This document shows, one piece after another, positions 16,289-24,936 of a stretch of 64,000 bases of DNA. Where the stretch lies: NCBI GenBank assembly GCA_040766665.1, contig JAXGQD010000005.1, positions 62,001-126,000 of the forward strand. Reading direction: 5' to 3'. The notes under the pieces were generated by a model. It saw nothing but the letters and a program-made list of their open reading frames with translations, was not told the DNA's origin and searched no databases. The stretch is from JAXGQD01 sp040766665 (GTDB taxonomy: Bacteria; Bacillota; Clostridia; Saccharofermentanales; Fastidiosipilaceae). A program made the translations under genes and the position numbers. The first letter of the stretch is position 1, and each line of letters begins with the position of its first letter.

Positions 16289-17725
16289 ATGAAAGATAAT
16301 CATCAGAATATCAAATTTCTTTTGGTCATTTTTGGCGGAACCGGGGATTTGGCGAATCGGAAACTTTTGCCGGCTGCCTATAACCTTTATATGCAGAGCC
16401 AGGACAGTGGCTATATGCAGGTGCTTAGCTTGGGACGAAGAGAGTGGACGGTCGCAGACTATCATGCGGAAATAAAACCATGGGTTGAAAAATTCGCCCG
16501 TCTCAAATATTCCGAAGAACAGTATGAGAAATTTTGTCAGAGCGTCGATTATTTCAAGATGAACATCTCTGCAAAAGAAGACTATCCAGCCTTATTTGAC
16601 TACCTGGACAAACACTATGCCGGTATTAAAAAGATTTTCTACTATGCGGTAGCGCCAGCTTTGTTCTCACCGATCTCAAAAAGCTTGCAATTGCATCCGT
16701 GGACGACGGAGGAAGACGCCAAAGTTATCATCGAAAAGCCCTTTGGTGAGGATTTAGCCCAGGCCAAAGCCTTACATAAGGATATTGCCGATGTTTTCGG
16801 TGAAGACCACATTTACCATATCGATCATTATCTGGGCAAAGAAATGATCCAAAATATCAGTACCCTGCGTTTTGAGAATATGATCTTCCGCTCTTGCTGG
16901 AACCGGCAGTTTATTCAGAGCGTCGAGATTTCGGCTATGGAGACTGTGGGTGTGGAGACCCGCGCCCAATACTATGATCAGGTCGGGGCAACGCGGGATA
17001 TGGTCCAGAATCATCTCTTCCAGATTCTCTCCATTCTGGCGATGGAGGAGCCTGAGAAAGAGAGCCCATTCGCCGTGACCGTTGCTCAACAAAATCTCCT
17101 GCAGGCCTTGCGGCCGAATCATGCCGATGAACTTTCACGAACCTTGGTTTTGGGTCAGTATGAAGGCTATACAAAAGAAGCCAATGTGCCGGCTGATTCC
17201 AAGACGGATACCTACGCTGCCATCGTGGTGCGTATCGATAACCCACGTTGGGAAGGCGTACCGTTCTTTATTCGCACCGGCAAAAAACTCTCCCACCGGG
17301 GCACGCAAGTAGTCATTCACTTCAAGCAAAGCTCGGCTTTCACGCTGGCGAATCAACTCGTCATTCAAATTCAACCGGACGAGGGAGTAAAACTGAGTTT
17401 TAACATCAAGGAGCCAGGTTTGACGACCAATGTTGAGCAGGTGCATATGGACTTTTGCCAGAGTTGTATGGTTAAAGCTCATGAAAATACGCCGGAAGCT
17501 TATGAGCGTTTAATTCGTGCCGCAGCGGACGGGCAGCGTTACCTGTTTTCGCAATGGCCGCAAATCGAATTCAGCTGGCGTTGGATCGACGAGCTGATTG
17601 AGCTTTGGGAAAAAGCAGGAAAACCGCTCAGCATTTACAGTGAGGGAAGTCCCGGACCGGAAGCCGCAGATAAACTTACGGAAGCTTACGGCGTTTTCTG
17701 GAACAATGAAAGCGAGTATTTTTAG
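16289..17725 (+). CDS. zwf: Glucose-6-phosphate 1-dehydrogenase
   Basis: 478 residues from ATG 16289, with GTGGAGGA eight bases upstream. It catalyses the first step of the oxidative pentose phosphate pathway, oxidising glucose 6-phosphate with NADP. The coenzyme loop is VIFGGTGDLANRKLLPA. The active-site segment YHIDHYLGKEMIQNI carries the catalytic His and substrate Lys. IIEKPFGEDL is also conserved. The gnd-zwf spacing is 20 bases, so they form an operon that ends before the promoter-like sequence at about 17.8 kb. Confidence 0.96.
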   Translation: MKDNHQNIKFLLVIFGGTGDLANRKLLPAAYNLYMQSQDSGYMQVLSLGRREWTVADYHAEIKPWVEKFARLKYSEEQYEKFCQSVDYFKMNISAKEDYPALFDYLDKHYAGIKKIFYYAVAPALFSPISKSLQLHPWTTEEDAKVIIEKPFGEDLAQAKALHKDIADVFGEDHIYHIDHYLGKEMIQNISTLRFENMIFRSCWNRQFIQSVEISAMETVGVETRAQYYDQVGATRDMVQNHLFQILSILAMEEPEKESPFAVTVAQQNLLQALRPNHADELSRTLVLGQYEGYTKEANVPADSKTDTYAAIVVRIDNPRWEGVPFFIRTGKKLSHRGTQVVIHFKQSSAFTLANQLVIQIQPDEGVKLSFNIKEPGLTTNVEQVHMDFCQSCMVKAHENTPEAYERLIRAAADGQRYLFSQWPQIEFSWRWIDELIELWEKAGKPLSIYSEGSPGPEAADKLTEAYGVFWNNESEYF

Positions 17726-17793
17726 ACAATTAGCTTATTGGGAAGAGGGTTTGGCGGGCTTTATTTTGCCGTTAAAACGAAGAAAGCAAGCTG

Positions 17794-17824
17794 TTACTTT
17801 GCTGTACTCATTCTGTGCTATAAT
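17794..17824 (+). promoter_or_regulatory. Possible promoter of the ectB-like gene
   Basis: A perfect TATAAT at 17819-17824 is preceded by a weak -35 (TTACTT at 17794-17799, 19-base spacer). It lies 53 bases before the aminotransferase ATG and downstream of the zwf stop, so it probably opens a separate transcript. Confidence 0.4.
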
Positions 17825-17876
17825 CACTTGATTCTTAATCAAGTAGTTAATTTCGAAAGGACCGGTTTTTAGCTAA

Positions 17877-19129
17877 ATGTCAATTTTTGAACAAATGGAA
17901 TCTGAAGTCAGAACTTATTGTCGCAGCTTTCCTACTGTTTTCACTCGTTCCAAAGGCTCATTCATGTACGACGAGGAAGGTAAAGCCTACGTCGATTTCT
18001 TTGCCGGTGCGGGAGCACTCAACTATGGTCACAATAATGACTATATTAAGTCACGTGTTTTGGCTTATATGACGGAAGATAACATCACACATTCGCTCGA
18101 TATGTCTACAACGGCTAAAGCCGCTTTCCTGGAAAATTCCGTGCCGAGATTCTTGAACCACGTAAAATGGATTATAAAGTCATGTTCTGTGGACCAACCG
18201 GCACCAACGCCATTGAATGCGCTCTTAAGTTGGCGCGCAAAGTTAAGAAACGCACAACGGTCTTTAGCTTTATGGGTGCGTATCACGGCATGACCACCGG
18301 ATCATTGGCGCTGACCAGTAATCGTGGTTCACGTGACGGTGCCGGTATTGCTCTGGACAATGTCGTTTTTCTACCGCCTTTTGACGGTTTTTCGGAAGAT
18401 TTTGACAGCCTAGATTATATGGAATATGTCCTTGAAAATGACCATTCCGGTATTGATAAACCGGCTGCAGTCGTTGTTGAAACCATTCAGGCTGAAGGTG
18501 GTATCGTCATTGCCAGTAAAGAGTGGCTGCTCCGCTTACGTGAAATCTGTGACAAGCATGATATTCTGCTGGTGGTAGATGATATTCAAGTCGGTTGCGG
18601 CAGAACAGGCACATTCTTCTCCTTTGAAGAAGCGGGTCTGGTACCGGATATGATTACGGTATCCAAGTCCATCTCCGGTTATGGTATGCCTATGGCTCTG
18701 CTTTTAATGAAACCCGAGTTGGACATATGGAAACCGGGTGAGCACACCAGTACCTTCCGCGGATATCAGCCTGCATTTGTCGGCGCTACCGCTGCGATTG
18801 ACTACCTGAATGAAACGCAGCTGCTCGACACGATTCCTGAAAAAGAAAAGCATCTCATTGATTATTTTGAGGAACATATCAAAACGTCTGAGCCGTCTCT
18901 ACTGCTACGTGGCAAAGGCCTCATCTACGGTATCGATTTCGCCAACTGCGGAGGCGGTGAAGTCTGTGGCCAGGTTGCCAAGCAGTGCTTTACCCGCGGT
19001 TTGATTATTGAACGTTGCGGTAAAGAAGACAGTGTCTTGAAGATTTTGCCACCATTAACCATCACCAAAGAAGAGATTGTACAAGGTCTACAAATTATCA
19101 AAGAATCGGTCGAAGCGGTGCTTGGCTGA
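17877..19129 (+). CDS. ectB: Diaminobutyrate--2-oxoglutarate aminotransferase (frameshifted as read)
   Basis: ORFs 17877-18293 and 18167-19129 join into about 417 residues when one A is restored in the run at 18133-18136, giving FLEKFRAEILEPRKMDYKVMF. It is a class III PLP aminotransferase. CGPTGTNAIECALKLARKV and the PLP-Lys segment VSKSISGYGMPMAL are EctB-like. EctB interconverts aspartate semialdehyde and L-2,4-diaminobutyrate. No ectA or ectC neighbour exists here, so ectoine synthesis is not implied. The product may feed another diaminobutyrate use. A strong terminator follows. Confidence 0.85.
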
Positions 19130-19151
19130 AATAAGATCTGTATAGATTGAG

Positions 19152-19177
19152 AAAAGCGGCTTAGGCCGCTTTTTTTG
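19152..19177 (+). terminator. Rho-independent terminator after ectB
   Basis: AAAAGCGGC pairs with GCCGCTTTT around a TTAG loop, continuing into a T-tract (TTTTTTT). It lies 23 bases after the stop, and the arm symmetry is perfect. Confidence 0.9.
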
Positions 19178-19283
19178 TGTAAATTTGTCGTCTTTTGACG
19201 AAAATTGTCGACCTAAAATCCCAAATTAATTTGTGAATTACGGCATTTTTAAACTGAGAAAAAGCTACGAAAGCGGTGAAAGA

Positions 19284-20129
19284 ATGCGTAATACTAAAAA
19301 TATCTATCTCCTATTTGTGTCAATAATGTGCATTTTTGTTGCGTCCTGTGTTGCTGTTGATCCAGTAACGATTTCGACTTCGGAACAAATTGTTACACAA
19401 ACAATCACAGAGCATCAAACTACACTAACTGAATTGAGAGACACAAATTATAGGACAGTAAAAACGTCTGGGAAACGTGATATGCCTAGCATCAGCGATG
19501 TTCCCGATCGCAGTTTCCGAAATCAATCTGGTAGAGAAGTAAAGCTTACAAGTGTGGAAAGTGGATTTGTCCAAAGTAGTGCGTCAACAACTGCGCCTTT
19601 TAATACCACATCTCATAAGGCTTCCCAATCCATTCCGACTTTACAACTGACTAACACTCCAGCTGAAAACAACTCAGAGGATCTGAGTGAAACACGTGTT
19701 TCGCAAAGCCAGAGTAGCATAGACAAATTAAATACAGAAAGCCAATTGTCTACCGAGGCAGAAATCACAATTGCTACAGAAACGAGTACTGCAGAAACCG
19801 TCATTATAGAGCCGGAGCCCACAACGAGCGAGGAAGTACCGGAGACCCAAGCTACGACACAATCCTTATTCTATCCGGGTTGGCCCGAAAAGATGGCCAT
19901 CAGTCTGATAGAAGGCCATATCGCTGGTGATTTGCAGTTGAATCCGGCCAATTCTTCGGCCAATACATTTGATGTTGATCACACGTTCTACAGTTTGGCA
20001 GAAATGAATACCTATATCAACGAGGTTCTGACTCAAATGCATGACTACGGGTGGAGCAGTTATGGCTATGTCGGTGACCTGAGTAATGACGGCACTGAGT
20101 CTTGTTATGTACTGACCTGGACACGCTGA
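19284..20129 (+). CDS. Ser/Thr-stalk lipoprotein of unknown function
   Basis: 281 residues from ATG 19284, chosen because it opens a signal peptide: MRNTKNIYLLFVSIMCIFVA, then Ser-Cys, a lipobox with lipidated Cys at about residue 22. Residues 23-195 are a Ser/Thr/Glu-rich, low-complexity stalk (repeated TE, TT and SQS elements). The last 85 residues form a compact domain with aromatic residues (SLFYPGWPEK, YGWSSYGYVGDLSNDG) that I do not recognise. It lies 34 bases upstream of the giant adhesin gene, probably in the same operon. Confidence 0.72.
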   Translation: MRNTKNIYLLFVSIMCIFVASCVAVDPVTISTSEQIVTQTITEHQTTLTELRDTNYRTVKTSGKRDMPSISDVPDRSFRNQSGREVKLTSVESGFVQSSASTTAPFNTTSHKASQSIPTLQLTNTPAENNSEDLSETRVSQSQSSIDKLNTESQLSTEAEITIATETSTAETVIIEPEPTTSEEVPETQATTQSLFYPGWPEKMAISLIEGHIAGDLQLNPANSSANTFDVDHTFYSLAEMNTYINEVLTQMHDYGWSSYGYVGDLSNDGTESCYVLTWTR

Positions 20130-20163
20130 AATATTCAATTTATTTGAAACGGGGGATATAAAA

Positions 20164-23100
20164 ATGAAGAAAAACGGCAAAATGATTGGGCTTGTACTCG
20201 CGATTGCAATCACGCTTACAACTTTATTCTCTAACTCGACTCAAATCACAAAAGCCTTGAGTGATAATCCGGACTGGCGTTCGACCGCTTTGGCAATCAC
20301 CTATACAGGCAACGGACATAGTAGCGCATTTCCGCTACAGCAATGGATATTGTCCGATGCTGCCGGTGGTCCGGGAGAAGTGGCATTTTGCGTGCAGATG
20401 GAAGAATCAATGTATGGTGATTTTAATCATTATCGTGGGAGCTTAGTAAGTTCCTTGATGAATAATTATGGCTTCAGTAGGGCTGTAGCCCAGGAGAAGT
20501 CTTTCGCCGTTGCCAAAGCCATTCGACAAGGCTGGTTAACACAAGAAAAAAGCGATTTAAACTACGCCATTACACAGTTGGCAATATGGGACATAATCAA
20601 TCCGAACAATGATGTTCGTGCTACCGCGGTTAACCAACAAAGCATTGATGCTTTAAGCCGTTATGCTCTGGATCGTTCAACGGTAAATCCGAGTTTTCAC
20701 AATCAGACGCTCAATCTTGCCATAAATGAGACACAGATACTGACAGACAGCAACGAAGTGATTACTGCGCTGATGTTGGACAATGGTTATCAAGTAAACG
20801 TGGAGAAGCAACCGGCTGGACAGCCCTATGCTCTGACTTTATTAGCGAACCACCAGTTACGGGTGCGAATGGTCAACCCTGTGCCAAATTCACGCTTCGA
20901 TTTGGCTTTGCCTCCAACGAATGCAGAGACCATAGTCTCGTATAACTCCGATATCTCTCAAGATACGGTACTAGGTTCATTGACCGTACAGGATCCGGCT
21001 TCTTTACGCCTTAACATCAATCTCAGTCCCGGTGAACTGCTTATAAGCAAGGTTCAGGACGCGACCATCCCGTTCGATCAAATCGCCTTTGCATTAAATG
21101 ATGCCAACGGAAACCTCGTGAACTTCGTCCAAAATGCAGTCGGCAACTACTCCATGTCCGCGACCGGAACCGTCACAGCCCTTGCTCCGGATGCAAGCGG
21201 CAAAGCCCTACTGAGAGACTTGCTACCCGGTAACTACACCGTCACAGAAACCAGCGTATTCCCCGGTACCTATACGGTATCCATCGGTACAGCCCCCGTA
21301 CAATCCGGAAACCGTACCGAAGTGACCGTCACCAACGCAGAACAGACCGGAACCGTTACCCTAACCAAGATGGCTGAACAATTCACCGGATGGACCCAGG
21401 CCACAGAAACCTACATCAAAAAAGACGGAGTGGTTTTGGTAGAAGAAAAACCCCAAGTAGGTGTTGTGCTTCAGCTCAAACGTCTCAAAAAAGTCGTGAC
21501 CGCCCCGGTTGAAACGACCACCGTACCCAATCCCACCATCGTTTTAACCCCAACGGAAACCACTACAGCAGCGACCACACCCGCAGCCGACCCCGTAGCG
21601 CCTCTGGCACTAGCCGATGCTCCGACCGAAACCACCACCGTGGCAACAACGGAAGCCACCACCGAAGCAACCACCGCTCCGACCACCGTGGCAACAGAAG
21701 ACACCACCGCAGCAACCACCGCTGGCGCAGCAGGCGGAGGATCAGTCAACAGCATCAGCTTAGAAGCCGTTGCCGACCTCAGCTCAGACGCCACAGGAAA
21801 AGTTACATCCGATCCGCTTCCTGTCGGTCACTATTTCCTCTACCATGACGGTGTTGCCGTGTTTGAAGGCGATGTGGCTGAAGGCGGAGTTGTGAGCTAT
21901 CAGCTTCCAATCATTATCGAAGAAACACCGAGAGACAATGCAACGACCGTAAGTGCGACTGTCAACAAGGCCAACTTTGCGAATAGACCCTTAGCCGGTG
22001 CAGTCTTTACGCTCACCGCCAGAGAGAACATCTATGCGCTAGACGGAACAACCCTACGTTACAGAGCAGGCGCAGTCGTTAAGACCGCAACCACCAACGT
22101 TAACGGTCAAATCACGATGATTGATCTGCCCCTGGGCAAATACAACATGACCGAAACTTCTGCCCCGGCAGGCTACGTCTTTGATAGCACACCGATCCCC
22201 GTAGACATCACCGCAGCAGCTCCGACCGTGGAAGTCATTGCAAAGAACTTAGGGACCATCACCAACCGTAGAATCAAAGTCTCAGCGGTAGTCAACAAGC
22301 AAGTCGCTCCGTCCATCTTTGGTACGGATGGCGTCATGCAAGACATCACCTTTGGCGTTTATACCCAAGTCTTAGTGAACGGTCTTGCGAAGGATTCCCT
22401 CGTTGCCCTGGTTAAACCGGATGCAAACGGCAGAGTCCTAGTAGAAGGACTCGTAGACGGGCGATACTACATGAGAGAGCTATCGACCAATACCCGTTAC
22501 GACCTCAACCCCAACAACTACATCGTAGACATTGCCACCAACGGCAACCAAGAAAACCAGATCATTCAAACCGGAACCATCATCCCCAATGCTCCGACCC
22601 TCGTGGGTATGGAATTGGTCAAACTGGATGCTGAAACCAATGAAGAATTAGATGGCGCAATCTTCGAGCTGAACGCTGTGGGTAAAAACGGTGAATTAAT
22701 CCCCGTTCTCAACGGTGAAGGCACGAACAAATACGTCTCAGCCGGAGTCGGACTCAAGTTTGAAGGCTTAGAAGAAGGCCAGTACCAAATCAAGGAAGTG
22801 CAAGCACCCGATGGTTATGTGACCGAAGGGAAAGTCATTGACGTGATTCTGGACAAGACCAAAGGCGACATGATTCGCATCGAGTTTGATAACCTGAAGA
22901 CAACGGTAGAAGTGAGTAAGTACAATACCAGGACCTCGGCACTCGTGAGAGGTGCCATCCTCGCTCTCGTAGACGACCAGGGCATCGAACTGGAACGCTG
23001 GACGACAGACGGAACACCACACACCTTTAGAGGCTTAGTGGTAGGGAAATCCTATTCAGTCGTGGAAATCCAACCCGCCAAAGGTTACGTCAAGACCGAA

Positions 23101-24936
23101 GCCGTGAATTTCACCATTGAGAACGAAAAGAACGGTCAAAACGTCTTAGTCGGAAACCAAGAAACCGATACATCCATCAGTAAGCAAGACATTGCCGGAG
23201 CAGAACTACCCGGTGCATCGATGCAGCTCTTAAACGATCAAGGAGCCGTTGTCGCTGCTTGGATCAGCGGAACACAACCGTACATCATCTATGGTCTGGA
23301 AGTGGGGAAGACCTACACCTTGCATGAAGACTTAGCTCCTCTGGGTTATGCGACCGCAAGCGATGTGGCGTTCACCATCCTAGACAGCCCCGAACAGCTC
23401 AAAGTGGTCATGGTAGATGAAGTCGTTAAAGTGGAGCTTTCCAAGAAGGACGCAACAACTGGAAATGAGTTACCTGGCGCAGCCATGCAGCTCTTAGACG
23501 ATCAAGGCAACGTGGTTGAAGCCTGGACTTCAACCAGCACACCGCACGTCATGACGAAACTCGAAGTCGGTAAGACCTATACCTTGCACGAAGACTTAGC
23601 CCCTCTGGGTTATGCCACCGCAACGGATGTTGAGTTCACCGTCACCGATACAGGTGTGATACAAAAAGTCGAAATGATTGATGAAGTCATTACGGTAGAG
23701 ATTTCCAAGCAAGACGCAACAAATGGCAAAGAGTTGCCCAGTGCAACACTCATGCTCTTTGACGACCAAGACAAAAAGATAGAGGAATGGACCTCGACCG
23801 ACAAACCACACATCATCACCAAGCTGGAAGTCGGTAAGACCTACACCCTCTATGAAAACCTCGCTCCTCTGGGTTATGCCACGGCAAGCTCCGTTAGCTT
23901 CACCATTGCAGACACAGGCGTGGTACAAAAAGTCGTCATGAAAGATGAAGTCACGAAAGTGGAAATCTCCAAAAAAGACGTATCCGGAAACGAACTACCC
24001 GGAGCATCCATGCAAGTCCTAGACGACCAGGGCAAAGTGGTAGAGGAATGGATTTCAACCGAAACCCCGCACCTCATCACCAAACTGGAAGTTGGAAAAA
24101 CCTACACCTTGCATGAAGACTTAGCCCCGATCGGCTATGCAGTCGCAAGCGACATCGAGTTCATCATCACCGATACAGGCGTAGCCCACAAGGTGACCAT
24201 GATTGACGAAGTTATAGTCGTTGAGCTTGAAAAGTCAGACCTCACAGATGGCAAACCCGTGGAAGGCGCCGAAATCACCATCTACAATGACAAGGGTGAG
24301 GAAGTCTTCAAAGGCAAAACAGACGAAAACGGCAAGACGGTCATCACCGGCTTAGAGGGTGGCAAAACCTACACCTTCAAAGAAACCATTCATCCGTATG
24401 GCTACACCCTGAACGAAGAAACCTTTACCTTCACCATCAACAAAGACGGTACGGTGGAAGGCACAACAGAGTTCACGGACGAACCCACACGCTTTGAAAT
24501 CAAGAAGACCAACGAGAAAAACGAAGCCATGAAGGGCGTAGGCTTCCAGCTCTTTACCGATGCTGGTGTCAAAGTCACCTGGACGCTCGTGGATGGCATC
24601 TACATTGCAGACGCCAACGGCAAACTGGATACCTTAAGCACCACCCAACACGGAGACATCTTCATGCACTATCTGCCTACCGGCAAGTACGTCTTGAAAG
24701 AGACCACAAGCCCGAAGGGCTACCAAGCCATGAAGGACATGAGCATCGAGCTGAAGGTCAACAACGGCATCAGCAACCCGCTCAAACTCAGCGTGAAAAA
24801 TGAACTCATTCCCGTCATCCCCAGAACGGGTGAGGAGCATAAGCAAAAAGGCGTATGGTCGGCCTTACTGCTTCTGGCTGCGCTAATTCTATCTCTTGAT
24901 CGAAAGAGGAGAAATCGCTCAGAATCACTCAAATAG
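20164..24936 (+). CDS. Giant thioester-domain / Cna-B surface adhesin, sortase-type anchor
   Basis: 1590 residues. A signal peptide (1-31) is followed by a thioester domain (about 35-250), where Cys76 (AFCVQ) and Gln138 (AITQLAIW) match the Cys-Gln internal thioester used for covalent attachment to host or surface amines. Many SpaA/Cna-B domains follow, including four near-identical units of about 87 residues (about 1000-1355, each with GKTYTLHED-like E-box and LAPLGYA). A Thr-rich linker (about 447-525) splits an early domain. The end is IPRTGEE, a hydrophobic span and RKRRNR, an LPXTG-like sortase signal. No sortase is in the window. Its end overlaps the convergent kinase by 8 bases. Confidence 0.88.
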   Translation: MKKNGKMIGLVLAIAITLTTLFSNSTQITKALSDNPDWRSTALAITYTGNGHSSAFPLQQWILSDAAGGPGEVAFCVQMEESMYGDFNHYRGSLVSSLMNNYGFSRAVAQEKSFAVAKAIRQGWLTQEKSDLNYAITQLAIWDIINPNNDVRATAVNQQSIDALSRYALDRSTVNPSFHNQTLNLAINETQILTDSNEVITALMLDNGYQVNVEKQPAGQPYALTLLANHQLRVRMVNPVPNSRFDLALPPTNAETIVSYNSDISQDTVLGSLTVQDPASLRLNINLSPGELLISKVQDATIPFDQIAFALNDANGNLVNFVQNAVGNYSMSATGTVTALAPDASGKALLRDLLPGNYTVTETSVFPGTYTVSIGTAPVQSGNRTEVTVTNAEQTGTVTLTKMAEQFTGWTQATETYIKKDGVVLVEEKPQVGVVLQLKRLKKVVTAPVETTTVPNPTIVLTPTETTTAATTPAADPVAPLALADAPTETTTVATTEATTEATTAPTTVATEDTTAATTAGAAGGGSVNSISLEAVADLSSDATGKVTSDPLPVGHYFLYHDGVAVFEGDVAEGGVVSYQLPIIIEETPRDNATTVSATVNKANFANRPLAGAVFTLTARENIYALDGTTLRYRAGAVVKTATTNVNGQITMIDLPLGKYNMTETSAPAGYVFDSTPIPVDITAAAPTVEVIAKNLGTITNRRIKVSAVVNKQVAPSIFGTDGVMQDITFGVYTQVLVNGLAKDSLVALVKPDANGRVLVEGLVDGRYYMRELSTNTRYDLNPNNYIVDIATNGNQENQIIQTGTIIPNAPTLVGMELVKLDAETNEELDGAIFELNAVGKNGELIPVLNGEGTNKYVSAGVGLKFEGLEEGQYQIKEVQAPDGYVTEGKVIDVILDKTKGDMIRIEFDNLKTTVEVSKYNTRTSALVRGAILALVDDQGIELERWTTDGTPHTFRGLVVGKSYSVVEIQPAKGYVKTEAVNFTIENEKNGQNVLVGNQETDTSISKQDIAGAELPGASMQLLNDQGAVVAAWISGTQPYIIYGLEVGKTYTLHEDLAPLGYATASDVAFTILDSPEQLKVVMVDEVVKVELSKKDATTGNELPGAAMQLLDDQGNVVEAWTSTSTPHVMTKLEVGKTYTLHEDLAPLGYATATDVEFTVTDTGVIQKVEMIDEVITVEISKQDATNGKELPSATLMLFDDQDKKIEEWTSTDKPHIITKLEVGKTYTLYENLAPLGYATASSVSFTIADTGVVQKVVMKDEVTKVEISKKDVSGNELPGASMQVLDDQGKVVEEWISTETPHLITKLEVGKTYTLHEDLAPIGYAVASDIEFIITDTGVAHKVTMIDEVIVVELEKSDLTDGKPVEGAEITIYNDKGEEVFKGKTDENGKTVITGLEGGKTYTFKETIHPYGYTLNEETFTFTINKDGTVEGTTEFTDEPTRFEIKKTNEKNEAMKGVGFQLFTDAGVKVTWTLVDGIYIADANGKLDTLSTTQHGDIFMHYLPTGKYVLKETTSPKGYQAMKDMSIELKVNNGISNPLKLSVKNELIPVIPRTGEEHKQKGVWSALLLLAALILSLDRKRRNRSESLK
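23164..24219 (+). repeat. Four tandem Cna-B repeats inside the adhesin gene
   Basis: Units of 261-264 bases begin near 23164, 23434, 23698 and 23959. The conserved block encoding GKTYTL recurs at about 23305, 23569, 23833 and 24094. Each unit encodes an intramolecular-isopeptide-type beta domain. The high similarity suggests recent duplication and makes the region prone to copy-number change or misassembly. Confidence 0.8.

Noticed and set aside
21471..21794. Minus-strand 107-residue Val/Ala-rich ORF
   Set aside because: It is the antisense of the Thr-rich (ACC/GCA) linker of the adhesin, and low-complexity codons remove stops. No ribosome site or family.
23164..24219. CRISPR-like repeat array
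   Set aside because: The periodic 261-264 base units are coding, in frame, and are Cna-B domains. No short repeats with unique spacers exist.
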